Assembly: GCF_003663825.1 (NCBI RefSeq)
Contig: NZ_RCCC01000001.1
Span: 1,062,501-1,126,500 of the forward strand
Reading direction: 5' to 3'
Source: Acidovorax sp. 106
GTDB taxonomy: Bacteria > Pseudomonadota > Gammaproteobacteria > Burkholderiales > Burkholderiaceae_C
Length of the DNA stretch: 64,000 bases
Both the position numbers and the translations under genes were made by a program. This document shows positions 8,559 to 16,883 of the stretch, one piece after another. The first letter of the stretch is position 1; every line of letters begins with the position of its first letter. Under the pieces are notes generated by a model. It saw only the letters and a list, made by a program, of their open reading frames with translations, was not told where the DNA came from and searched no databases.

Positions 8559-9800
8559 TCAAAACACTTCCAGCCGTGGCACGGCCACGACAAACAGGCC
8601 GCCCCAGCCGCGCACATCGCAGAGCTGCGCGGCCACTTCATCCCGCAGGTTCCAAGGCAGGATCAGCACCCGGTCAGGCCGGTGCGCGCGCAGGTGGGCT
8701 TCATCGACGATGGGGATGCGGCTGCCCGGCAAATACTGGCCCTGCTTGGCGGGGTTCTTGTCCACCACGTAGGGCAGCAGGTCGGGCCGCACGCCCGCAA
8801 AGTTGAGCAGGGTGTTGCCTTTGGCGGCGGCACCGTAGGCCCCCACGGTGAGGCCCTGGGCTTGGCACTGCAATAAAAAAGATAGCAGCTCACGCTTTAT
8901 CAGCGTGGCCTGGGGCTGAAAATCGCTATAAAACGCGTCGCCCAGCATGCCTGCAGCGGCCTCTGCGGCCAACAGGTGGGCCACACGGGCGGCGCCTTCG
9001 GGCGTGGCCTGTGGGTGGGATGCAGCATCCGCGCGAGCGGCAAACACGCGCAGGCTGCCGCCGTGGGTGGGCAGCTCTTGCACATCCACCACCGCCAGCC
9101 CGTTGGCCGCAAAAATGCGCTGCACTGCGGTGAGTGAAAGGTACGAGTAGTGCTCGTGGTAGGCCGTGTCGAACTGGCAGCCCTGCACCATGCGCAGCAG
9201 GTGCGGAAACTCGAACGTCGCCACACCATGGGGCTTGAGCAGGCGCGCAAAGCCCGCCACAAAGTCGTTGATGTCCGGCACATGGGCCAGCACGTTGTTG
9301 GCGGCAATCAGGTCGGCCTGGCGGCCAGCGCGGGCCAGCTCGTCGGCCAGGGCCACGCCAAAAAAGCGCTCCACCACCTCCAGCCCCAGCGCCCGCGCCG
9401 CCTTGGCCGTGCTGGCCGTGGGCTCGATGCCGTAGCAAGGAATGCCCGCCTGCTGCACGTACTGCAGCAGGTAGCCGTCGTTCGATGCCACCTCGACCAC
9501 GCAGCTGCCCGCGCCCAAGCCCAGCCGCTGCTGCATGGCCTGCACATAGGCTTTGGCATGGGCGAGCCAGGAGGTAGAGAACGAGCTGAAGTAAGCGTAG
9601 TCGTGCGTGAACAGCGCCTCGCGCCCGGCGTGGTCTTCGGTTTGCACCAGCCAGCAGTGCTGGCAAGCCAGCACGCGCAGGGGGAACCAGGTCTCTGGCC
9701 CGCGCAGGGCGGCTTCGCTCAGGTAGGCGTTGGACGGCGGGGCGCTGCCCAGGTCTAAAAACGGCAGGTGCAGCGGCTGGCCGCAGTGTCGGCACTTCAC
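8559..9800 (-). CDS. TylC3-type sugar C-methyltransferase
   Basis: A 413-residue class I methyltransferase with the three-part layout of NDP-4-keto-6-deoxyhexose 3-C-methyltransferases. There is an N-terminal zinc-binding segment with CxxC pairs at C3/C6 and C46/C49. The SAM domain has VVEVASNDGY at 101-110. YHEHYSYLSL at 214-223 corresponds to the Tyr/Glu/His active-site triad known from TylC3. The C-terminal domain has its own Rossmann-like GAYGAAAKGNT. The GTG start overlaps the RmlC-like gene by four bases. It predicts a branched-chain sugar. Residues about 290-310 are encoded by a copy of the dispersed AT-rich repeat. Confidence 0.88.
   Translation of the reverse strand: MKCRHCGQPLHLPFLDLGSAPPSNAYLSEAALRGPETWFPLRVLACQHCWLVQTEDHAGREALFTHDYAYFSSFSTSWLAHAKAYVQAMQQRLGLGAGSCVVEVASNDGYLLQYVQQAGIPCYGIEPTASTAKAARALGLEVVERFFGVALADELARAGRQADLIAANNVLAHVPDINDFVAGFARLLKPHGVATFEFPHLLRMVQGCQFDTAYHEHYSYLSLTAVQRIFAANGLAVVDVQELPTHGGSLRVFAARADAASHPQATPEGAARVAHLLAAEAAAGMLGDAFYSDFQPQATLIKRELLSFLLQCQAQGLTVGAYGAAAKGNTLLNFAGVRPDLLPYVVDKNPAKQGQYLPGSRIPIVDEAHLRAHRPDRVLILPWNLRDEVAAQLCDVRGWGGLFVVAVPRLEVF
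8871..8933 (+). repeat. AT-rich palindromic repeat, copy 2 (inside the C-methyltransferase gene)
   Basis: The segment has an AT-rich left end, GATAGCAGCT, CACGCTTTATCAGCGTG as an internal stem, and AATCGCTATAAAA at the other end. It is antisense to the gene and is translated, in frame, as roughly residues 290-310. It is one of the more divergent copies, and the total protein length remains normal for the family. Confidence 0.5.
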
Positions 9801-10372
9801 AGACGCACTCCTTCAAACGATTCGGTCAGCAGCGCGTGGCTGCGGTCGCGCTCAGACATCTCGCCCACAGGCAGCGGCCAGGGCAATGCGAGCAGCGGGT
9901 CCAGCGGGTTCAGGCCCGCTTCTGCGCCCGGTGCGTAGGCGGCAGAGTGCAGGTACAGCAGCTCGGCGTCTTCGCTCAAAGCCTGAAAGCCGTGCGCAAA
10001 GCCGGGCGGGATGAGCAGCGCGCAGCCGTTGCCCGGCGACAGGCGCTCAGCGTGCCATTGCAAAAACGTGGGCGAGCCTGCGCGCAGGTCCACGGCCACA
10101 TCCCACGCCTCACCGCGCAGGCAGCTCACCAGCTTCATCTCGGCATGGGGCGGGCGCTGGTAGTGCAGGCCGCGCACGCTGCCGCGCTGGCGGGTAATGC
10201 TGTGGTTGATTTGGGCAATGGGCTGCGTCCAGCCTGCGGCGGCCAACTCGTCGGCGCAGAACATGCGCTCGAACAGGCCGCGCGCATCTTGCAGGGGCTG
10301 GCGCTGTACGCGCACCAGGCCGTGCAGAGGCAAGGCGGTGCAGGCAAAGCGTTGGCTGGTGTGGCCGCTCAT
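9797..10372 (-). CDS. dTDP-4-dehydrorhamnose 3,5-epimerase (RmlC) family protein
   Basis: A 191-residue cupin of the RmlC family. Recognisable motifs are QINHSITRQRGSVRGLHYQ (the catalytic and substrate-binding strand), WDVAVDLRAGSPTF and IPPGFAHGFQAL. RmlC enzymes epimerise C3 and/or C5 of 4-keto-6-deoxy sugars. Because its neighbours make a CDP sugar and no rmlABD is present, the substrate is probably the CDP-4-keto-6-deoxyglucose made by RfbG. ATGA overlaps join it to the genes on both sides. The start at 10372 has GGGAGG upstream. Confidence 0.88.
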   Translation of the reverse strand: MSGHTSQRFACTALPLHGLVRVQRQPLQDARGLFERMFCADELAAAGWTQPIAQINHSITRQRGSVRGLHYQRPPHAEMKLVSCLRGEAWDVAVDLRAGSPTFLQWHAERLSPGNGCALLIPPGFAHGFQALSEDAELLYLHSAAYAPGAEAGLNPLDPLLALPWPLPVGEMSERDRSHALLTESFEGVRL

Positions 10373-11442
10373 GCGGTGGCCTCCCACGCATCCAGGTCGG
10401 CCAGGCAGAGAGCGCGTGCATCGGCCCCGCCGTGCTGGGCGCGGTACCAGGCCATGGTGCGCTCCACCGCCGTGTGCAGGCCCCAGCGCGGGGCCACACC
10501 CAGCGCTTGGCGGGCGTGCGCAGTCTCTAGCGCCAGCCAGCCCGCCTCGTGCGGGCCATTGCTATTATTTTCATAGCTGGTTGCGCTAGAAGGATAAGCG
10601 CTAGAGGCCATTTTGATGACATCCCCTACCGTGGCCGCCTCGTGCGGCAAGGGGCCAAAGTTGTAGGCCCCGGCGCGGGCGGGGTCGGCCCACAGCCGTT
10701 CGGCCAGGCACAGGTAGGCGGCCAGCGGCTCGATCACATGCTGCCAGGGGCGTGTGGCCTCGGGGTGGCGGATGTGCAGGGTCTGCCCGGTGCTCCAAGC
10801 GCGCACGGCATCGGGCAGCAGGCGGTCGGCCGCCCAATCGCCGCCGCCAATCACATTGCCCGCCCGCGCCGTGGCCACGGCCACGCCTTGCGCGGCCAAA
10901 AAAGCATCGCGGTAGCTGGCGGTGACGATCTCGGCCGCCGCCTTGCTGGCGCTGTAGGGGTCGTGGCCGCCCAGCGGGTCGTCCTCGCGGTAGGGGTAGG
11001 CCCATTCGCGGTTGCGGTAGACCTTGTCGGTGGTCACAACCACCACGGCGCGCACATCGCGCTGACCCCGCAATGCGTCGAGCACATGGGCCGTGCCCAT
11101 GACGTTGGTGGCGTGGGTGCCCAGCGGGTCAGCATAGCCTGCGCGCACCAGCGCCTGCGCGGCCAAGTGCAGCACGATGTGCGGGCGGGTGGCCTGCACG
11201 CGGGTGGCCACGGCTTGAGCATCGCGCACGTCGCACGCATGGCTGGCATGCAGGTCGTCGGCCACGCGGGCCAGGGTGAACAGGTTGGGCTCGGTGGCGG
11301 GGGCCAGGGCCAGGCCGGTCACCTCAGCCCCCAGGCGCGCCAGCCACAAGGCCAGCCAGCTGCCTTTGAAGCCGGTGTGCCCAGTCAGCAGCACGCGCTT
11401 GCCGCGCCAGAAATCAGGGGTGGGCCGCACGGGGTTTGTCAT
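10369..11442 (-). CDS. rfbG: CDP-glucose 4,6-dehydratase
   Basis: A 357-residue extended SDR that converts CDP-glucose to CDP-4-dehydro-6-deoxyglucose. GHTGFKGSW at 21-29 is the diagnostic cofactor loop of RfbG; TTDK is at 137-140 and the catalytic YSASK at 163-167. The length is normal for the family. The ATG at 11442 overlaps the rfbF stop (TAATG). Residues about 275-295 are encoded by a copy of the AT-rich repeat, giving an unusual Ser/Asn-rich stretch (SSAYPSSATSYENNSNG). This replaces, rather than lengthens, the usual segment before the conserved HEA. Confidence 0.93.
   Translation of the reverse strand: MTNPVRPTPDFWRGKRVLLTGHTGFKGSWLALWLARLGAEVTGLALAPATEPNLFTLARVADDLHASHACDVRDAQAVATRVQATRPHIVLHLAAQALVRAGYADPLGTHATNVMGTAHVLDALRGQRDVRAVVVVTTDKVYRNREWAYPYREDDPLGGHDPYSASKAAAEIVTASYRDAFLAAQGVAVATARAGNVIGGGDWAADRLLPDAVRAWSTGQTLHIRHPEATRPWQHVIEPLAAYLCLAERLWADPARAGAYNFGPLPHEAATVGDVIKMASSAYPSSATSYENNSNGPHEAGWLALETAHARQALGVAPRWGLHTAVERTMAWYRAQHGGADARALCLADLDAWEATA
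10559..10618 (+). repeat. AT-rich palindromic repeat, copy 3 (inside rfbG)
   Basis: TTGCTATTATTTTCATAGCT, then GGTTGCGCTAGAAGG, then ATAAGCGCTAGAGGCCATTT. It lies antisense within rfbG and stays in frame. Base composition drops sharply from the surrounding GC-rich gene. This is a well-preserved copy of the family. Confidence 0.75.
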
Positions 11443-12212
11443 TACCAGGTCTTCCAGGGGGCTCGGCCGCTTTGCCACAGGTCTTCGAGCAGGTTTTTCT
11501 CGCGCAGCGTGTCCATGGGCTGCCAAAAGCCGGTGTGCTCAAACGCGCGCAGCTGGCCGCTTTGGGCCAAATGGGCCATGGGCTCCAGCTCCCAGCTGGT
11601 GGCGTCGTCGGCAATGCGCGCAATCACCTCGGGCTGCAGCACAAAGAAGCCGCCGTTGATCCAGCCGCCGTCGCCCCGGGGCTTTTCCTCGAAGCCCGCC
11701 ACCACGTCACCGTTGCGCACCAACGCACCGTAGCGCCCGGGGGGTTGCACGGCCGTCACCGTGGCCTGGCAGCCGTGGGCGCGGTGGAAGGCGAATTGAG
11801 CCGTCATGTCCAGGTCGGCAACGCCATCGCCATAGGTAAAGCAAAACGGCTGGCCGGGCTCCAGGTATTCCTGCACCCGGCGCAGGCGCCCGCCCGTCAT
11901 GGTGTTCTCACCCGTGTCCACCAGCGTCACGCGCCAGGGCTCGGCGTGGCGGTGGTGCACTTCCATGCGGTTGTTGGCCATGTCAAAAGTCACGTCGGAC
12001 ATGTGCAGGAAGTAGTTGGCGAAATACTCCTTGATCACATAGCCCTTGTAGCCCAGGCAGATGATGAAGTCGTTGACGCCATGCGCGGCATACATCTTCA
12101 TGATGTGCCACAGGATGGGCCGCCCACCGATCTCGATCATGGGCTTGGGTTTGAGGTGTGACTCTTCGGAGATGCGGGTTCCGAGCCCGCCAGCGAGCAG
12201 TACGGCTTTCAT
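11442..12212 (-). CDS. rfbF: Glucose-1-phosphate cytidylyltransferase
   Basis: A 256-residue nucleotidyltransferase making CDP-glucose from CTP and glucose 1-phosphate. The N-terminus MKAVLLAGGLGTRISEESH with KPKPM shortly after is the RfbF signature loop, and GDGVADLDM carries the metal-binding acidic residue. The length is as expected. It supplies the substrate of RfbG, encoded directly downstream with an overlapping stop/start. The frame is open to 12305, but family members begin at the ATG at 12212; no strong ribosome-binding site precedes it. Confidence 0.94.
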   Translation of the reverse strand: MKAVLLAGGLGTRISEESHLKPKPMIEIGGRPILWHIMKMYAAHGVNDFIICLGYKGYVIKEYFANYFLHMSDVTFDMANNRMEVHHRHAEPWRVTLVDTGENTMTGGRLRRVQEYLEPGQPFCFTYGDGVADLDMTAQFAFHRAHGCQATVTAVQPPGRYGALVRNGDVVAGFEEKPRGDGGWINGGFFVLQPEVIARIADDATSWELEPMAHLAQSGQLRAFEHTGFWQPMDTLREKNLLEDLWQSGRAPWKTW

Positions 12213-12286
12213 GGCGTCAAGCATAGTGAGGCACTGCCGTGCGGCAAAGCCAGTGTGGGGGGTGAAAGGCGTTGCATCTGCGGCCA

Positions 12287-14632
12287 TCAGCCCTGGCTGG
12301 CGCACCAGCGGGCAAACATTTGTGCATAGGCGTCTTCCACCTCGCGGGCAAAACCTGCCTCGTCCATCAACGCCGAGGCCTGCATTTGCGCGCGCAGGGT
12401 ACGGCGGGTCTGGGCGAGGCTGGGCAAGTCGCTGGCAAGCGCCACCAGCTTGTCCACATATTCAGCTTCGCTGCGGGCAATCCACTCGGGGTGCCCTACG
12501 GCCGACAGGACCGAGGCACCGAGCGTGCCCATGCTGGGTACTCCAGCCAGCGAAACGAACGGCAGCCCCATATAGAGTGACTCGATCAGCGTGGTGCCTG
12601 AGTTTTGCGGAAAGCAATCGAGCGCGATGTCCACCCGGCGCAGCACGTTCCAGGGCGGGCTTTCAAACCCCATGATGACGCGGTCGCGGGGAATGCCCAG
12701 CGCCTCGAACCGGGGCCACCATTGCTCGCGCACCTCGGCCTGGCAGAAGTTGCCGCTGTTGAGCTCCAGCCTGGAGCCGGGCACCCGGTGCAACAACGCA
12801 GCCCAAGCCCGCACCACACGGTCATTGAGCCGCACAGCGCGCGTGAGGGTGCCAAAGGTGACATAGCCATTGGCCAAAGCAGGCAGTTCGCTAACGTCAC
12901 CCGCCTGGCCACCAGGGCGGTAGGCGAAGGGCGCCCGCGGCAAGCGCCAGGGGGTTTCGGAGAACAGGTGTTCCGAGCCCTCTGGCACGGTCATGGCGTC
13001 GGTCAGGTAGTAATCAATGGCGGTAAGGCCTGTGGTGTAGCCCGAGTCCAGCCAATGCAGGGACACTGGCGCTGGTTTGCGGGCAAAGGCCCCCAGCCGA
13101 TGCCCCTTGGTCTGCCCGGCAATGTCCACCAGGACATCGATACCGTCTGCACGGATGCGTGCCGCCAGTTCGTCATCGCTCATCTGACGGGTGTCGATCC
13201 AGTGCTCGAACAACGTGCGGTAGTGATCGGTGACCTCGTCTTCCAATTCAAACGGCCCCGCGTAAGCAAACAGCTCCACGCGGTCGTGGTCATGCCTCTC
13301 CAACAAGGGCTCCAGAAACGGACGACAGGCATGGGTACGAAACACCGGTGCCACGTAGCCCACGCGCAGGCGGCGTGCAGGGTTGCGGTCATTGGTATGG
13401 GGGCGCCATGCACTGCGGTGTGGCTCACCAAAATACTGATTAAAGCGCTGGTAGGCCGCAAAGCGCTCCAGCGGATCAATCTCGGGCATGCAGTTGGCCA
13501 CAAAGAGATAGCTGCTGTGCACACCGTGGTCTGCCGGGCTCAGTTCCAGCGCCCTTTGCAGCGCCTGCAGGGCCTCAGGCAATCGCCCCTGGTCTTTGAG
13601 CAACATGCCCAGGCTCACATGCGCATGCACCATGTTCGAGTCCAGCGCCAACGCCCGGCGCACGCACGCTTGCCCCTCCGTGAATCGGTGCATTTCGCCC
13701 AGCAGTATCCCCAGGTTGAGCAGCACCTTGGGGTCATCGCCCCCCACCTCCAGGGCCTGGCGGTAGGCCTGCTCAGACGCCTGCAAGCGCGCTTGCCCAC
13801 GCAAGACGATGGCCAGATTGAACCAGCCTTGCGGGAATCGCGGCGCATGGCCCACGGCTTGGCGCAACAGCACCTCGGCCTGCACCAGATCACCCTTGAG
13901 AGAACGCGCCAGGCCATAGTTGCTGAGCATGTCCACATCCCGGGGATTGAGCTGCAGCGCCTGGCGCATGGGCGCAACGGCCTTGTCCATCTGACCCAGT
14001 TGCATCAGCGCGGCACTCAATGATTTGAAACCCATGGGGCACTGGGGGTACTGGCGCGTCATCTTGCGACCCAAACGCACCACGTCGTCAAACTTCTCCG
14101 CCTCAAACAGGCGGTTGAGTTCGGCAACCTGGTCTGCGGACGCCATGCGCCCTTGGGGTGGCCGGGCGCTGCGCGTGCGCCGCATGACGGCGTCGACCAG
14201 CCGTTCGACCAATTCGCCCGCAGCGTCGCCCGCCAGGCCCGCACGTCGGGCGTCTTCCAAAATATCTTCCGCCAGGGTGTGCTCCCCCGCCTGGAGGAGG
14301 GCGTCCACCAGACTCACCCAGTATTGGCGGTTTTTGGGGTTGGCCTGCAACGCGGCCTGAAAAAACGGCACTGCCGCCAAAAACTGCCCGCACTCCATCG
14401 CAATCGCCCCCAGGTTATGGTTCGCGTCTGCATGGTCTGGCGCAAGGCTCAGCACCGCACGGTAAAGCTCCTCCGCCTGGGCCAGGTTCTGGGCACGGTG
14501 GCAATCCAGCGCCAGGGCCATGGTTTGCATCAGCAGTGCCTGCACCGGGTTGAAAGCCTGCGCGCTGGACTGGCCGTCAGACTCAGGCGCAAACGCGGCA
14601 GCGGAAGCATCGGCGGGAGGAGTGGCTTGCAT
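12287..14632 (-). CDS. TPR / GT41 (SPINDLY-type) O-linked glycosyltransferase, probable flagellin glycosyltransferase
   Basis: A 781-residue protein. The N-terminal half holds tandem tetratricopeptide repeats (for example about residues 70-180 and 190-400). From about residue 425 (RVGYVAPVF) there is a GT41 domain like eukaryotic O-GlcNAc transferase. The C-terminal lobe has GTTLIESLYMGLPFVSL, typical of the donor-binding loop. Such proteins glycosylate Ser or Thr of flagellin in several bacteria. Here it heads an operon for a CDP sugar next to two flagellins. By eye, the position of OGT Lys842 is Arg601 (AVRLNDRVVRAW), perhaps reflecting a different donor. It is followed 74 bases later by rfbF. 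Confidence 0.88.
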   Translation of the reverse strand: MQATPPADASAAAFAPESDGQSSAQAFNPVQALLMQTMALALDCHRAQNLAQAEELYRAVLSLAPDHADANHNLGAIAMECGQFLAAVPFFQAALQANPKNRQYWVSLVDALLQAGEHTLAEDILEDARRAGLAGDAAGELVERLVDAVMRRTRSARPPQGRMASADQVAELNRLFEAEKFDDVVRLGRKMTRQYPQCPMGFKSLSAALMQLGQMDKAVAPMRQALQLNPRDVDMLSNYGLARSLKGDLVQAEVLLRQAVGHAPRFPQGWFNLAIVLRGQARLQASEQAYRQALEVGGDDPKVLLNLGILLGEMHRFTEGQACVRRALALDSNMVHAHVSLGMLLKDQGRLPEALQALQRALELSPADHGVHSSYLFVANCMPEIDPLERFAAYQRFNQYFGEPHRSAWRPHTNDRNPARRLRVGYVAPVFRTHACRPFLEPLLERHDHDRVELFAYAGPFELEDEVTDHYRTLFEHWIDTRQMSDDELAARIRADGIDVLVDIAGQTKGHRLGAFARKPAPVSLHWLDSGYTTGLTAIDYYLTDAMTVPEGSEHLFSETPWRLPRAPFAYRPGGQAGDVSELPALANGYVTFGTLTRAVRLNDRVVRAWAALLHRVPGSRLELNSGNFCQAEVREQWWPRFEALGIPRDRVIMGFESPPWNVLRRVDIALDCFPQNSGTTLIESLYMGLPFVSLAGVPSMGTLGASVLSAVGHPEWIARSEAEYVDKLVALASDLPSLAQTRRTLRAQMQASALMDEAGFAREVEDAYAQMFARWCASQG

Positions 14633-14931
14633 CAGTCAGGGAGTCCTGGGTGTTTAAACACAGCCCCGGCGGCCCACAGCACCCACAGCGGTGCCACCAA
14701 GCCTGCCGAAGGCGCAACGGGGTGAGCATAAGCATTGCCCACAGGGTGTAAAGGCGGAAAAAGCAGAGAAACCGGGAACATCCAGGCCGCCGCAGTGGTG
14801 CACACAGCCCCCACCGCCATGCAACCCAAAAACCACACCTGGCCCACAAGCCTGAAAGAGAGCGGTGGTTTGCCACTTGCTTGCTTGTTTGGTTCGCGCA
14901 CAATCAGATACAGTGAACTACAGGTACGCAA
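14632..14931 (-). CDS. Small hypothetical membrane protein (uncertain)
   Basis: A 99-codon frame with a possible TTG start at 14931 or GTG at 14901. Its stop overlaps the start of the glycosyltransferase (TGATG), the coupling used elsewhere in this operon. It would encode two hydrophobic stretches (around residues 30-57 and near the C-terminus) and no recognisable domain. It could be the first gene of the glycosylation operon, or only a chance frame in the 370-base gap before motA. I do not recognise a family. Confidence 0.3.
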   Translation of the reverse strand: MRTCSSLYLIVREPNKQASGKPPLSFRLVGQVWFLGCMAVGAVCTTAAAWMFPVSLLFPPLHPVGNAYAHPVAPSAGLVAPLWVLWAAGAVFKHPGLPD

Positions 14932-15002
14932 ACTCGGCGTGCCGCCCCCCCCTCTTTACCCAACCGAAGGCAGGCTCACGCCACCGCAACCACCGCACCA
15001 GC

Positions 15003-15863
15003 ATGTTTGTCATCATCGGCTACGTCGTCAGCATGGTCTGTATCTTCGGCGTGTACATCTTTCACGGCGGGAACATCAAGGTCATCTTGACGGCCCTTCC
15101 CTTCGAGATGATCACCATCGGGGGCAGCGCATTGGGCGCGTTTGTGGTGAACAACCAGCCTAAGGTGCTCAAAGCCACGCTCAAGGCCATCCCTGACGCG
15201 CTCAAAGGCAGCAAGTACACCAAGGCCCGCTACATGGAGCTGCTGGCCATGCTGTTCGACATCCTGCAAAAGGCCCGCAAGGAAGGCCTGATGGCCATCG
15301 AAAAAGACGTGGAAGCCCCCCACGAGTCCGAAATTTTCAAGAAATACCCGGTGGTCGGGCATGACCACCATGTGATCGAGTTCACCACCGACTACCTGCG
15401 CATGATGGTGTCGGGCAACCTCAACTCGCACGAGATCGAGGCACTGATGGACGCCGAAATCGACACCCACCATGCTGAGGCCCACGCCCCCGTGGCGGCG
15501 ATCGCCCGCCTAGCGGGCGCGCTGCCAGCATTCGGTATCGTGGCCGCCGTGTTGGGGGTGGTGAATACCATGGGCTCGGTGGGCCAGCCCCCAGCAGTGC
15601 TCGGTGGCATGATTGCCTCGGCCCTGGTGGGTACCTTTCTGGGCATTTTGCTGGCCTACGGTTTTGTGGAGCCCCTGGGCGGCTTGATGGAGCAAAAGAC
15701 CGAAGACGCTGCCAAAGAGTTCCAGTGCATCAAATCTACGCTGCTGGCCAGCATGCAGGGCTACAACCCGGCCACAGCCATTGAATTTGGCCGCAAAGTG
15801 CTCTTCTCGACCGACCGCCCAACCTTCTCGGAGCTGGAAGGCCACGTGAAGGGCAAGAAGTAA
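15003..15863 (+). CDS. motA: Flagellar motor stator protein MotA
   Basis: A 286-residue inner-membrane stator subunit of the proton-driven motor. It starts MFVIIGYVVSMVCIFGVYI (first membrane helix). The cytoplasmic loop carries charged residues for contact with FliG. The last two helices around PAFGIVAAVLGVVNTMGSVG contain the conserved proline and glycine residues of the proton channel. The ATG at 15003 is chosen because the family begins there, although the frame is open from 14865. motB follows 12 bases later. The upstream gap contains no sigma-28 match that I could support. Confidence 0.96.
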   Translation: MFVIIGYVVSMVCIFGVYIFHGGNIKVILTALPFEMITIGGSALGAFVVNNQPKVLKATLKAIPDALKGSKYTKARYMELLAMLFDILQKARKEGLMAIEKDVEAPHESEIFKKYPVVGHDHHVIEFTTDYLRMMVSGNLNSHEIEALMDAEIDTHHAEAHAPVAAIARLAGALPAFGIVAAVLGVVNTMGSVGQPPAVLGGMIASALVGTFLGILLAYGFVEPLGGLMEQKTEDAAKEFQCIKSTLLASMQGYNPATAIEFGRKVLFSTDRPTFSELEGHVKGKK

Positions 15864-15875
15864 ACGGACCTTGCT

Positions 15876-16811
15876 GTGGCAGAAAAGAAACTCCAGCCCA
15901 TCATCATCAAGCGCGTCAAAAAGGGCGGCCATGCCGCGCATGGCGGCGCCTGGAAGATCGCCTACGCCGACTTCGTGACGGCCATGATGGCATTCTTTTT
16001 GCTGATGTGGCTGCTCGGCTCCACCACCGATGGCGACCGGAAAGGCATCTCAGACTACTTCAGCGCTCCGCTGAAGGTATCGCTCATGGGCGGTCCGGGT
16101 TCAGGCTCCAGCTCCAGCATCCTCACAGGCGGCGGCGGCACCGACCTCACGCAAAGCGCTGGACATGTCAAACGTGCCGAAACCACGTCTGAGAAACCCA
16201 AGAAAATGAACGAGGCCGATGTGAAGGCCGAGCAAGCTCGCCTGGACTCACAGCGCATCAAAGCGCTGCAGGCCAAGATTGATGCGCTGATCACAGAAAA
16301 CCCGCGCCTGAACGAATACAAATCGCAGATCCGAATCGACGTGACTCCGGACGGACTGCAAATCCAGATCGTGGACGACCAGAACCGCCCCATGTTCGAC
16401 AGCGGCAGCGCGCTCGTGAAGCCCTACATGCGGGACATTCTTAGAGAAATTGGCGCAGCCCTCAATGGCGTGGAAAACCGCGTGAGTCTGGCCGGACACA
16501 CCGACGCCGTACCCTACGGCAACAGCGAGCGCGGCTACAGCAACTGGGAGCTGTCGTCGGATCGCGCCAACGCCTCGCGCCGCGAACTGGTTGCCGCAGG
16601 CATGCCCGACGCCAAACTGGGCCGCGTGGTGGGCTTGGCCGCCAGCGATTTACTGGAACCCAACACTCCACGCTCTGCCGCCAACCGTCGCATTACCATC
16701 ACGGTATTAACCCGTGAGGCAGAAGAAAGACTCATGGGGAAAGGGATTCCCACCGTAACATCGACAGAACTGACGATTGAAAAGCGGGAAAATCCTGACG
16801 ACGGCAGGTAG
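15876..16811 (+). CDS. motB: Flagellar motor stator protein MotB
   Basis: A 311-residue partner of MotA with a GTG start. The single membrane helix (IAYADFVTAMMAFFLLMWLL) contains Asp32, the proton-binding residue. The C-terminal half is an OmpA-like peptidoglycan-binding domain (VSLAGHTDAVPYG, then NWELSSDRANASRREL). The length is usual. The two genes are spaced as one transcription unit. Confidence 0.96.
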   Translation: MAEKKLQPIIIKRVKKGGHAAHGGAWKIAYADFVTAMMAFFLLMWLLGSTTDGDRKGISDYFSAPLKVSLMGGPGSGSSSSILTGGGGTDLTQSAGHVKRAETTSEKPKKMNEADVKAEQARLDSQRIKALQAKIDALITENPRLNEYKSQIRIDVTPDGLQIQIVDDQNRPMFDSGSALVKPYMRDILREIGAALNGVENRVSLAGHTDAVPYGNSERGYSNWELSSDRANASRRELVAAGMPDAKLGRVVGLAASDLLEPNTPRSAANRRITITVLTREAEERLMGKGIPTVTSTELTIEKRENPDDGR

Positions 16812-16883
16812 ACGTTACGCCTTGTCACAAAACCTGCCACACTTGACAATATCACCAGCCATTTTCGACCGAAAGGGTCCCAA

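Noticed and set aside
14933..15002. FlhDC box or sigma-28 promoter of motA
   Set aside because: Only weak sigma-70-like words were seen; nothing was specific enough to annotate.
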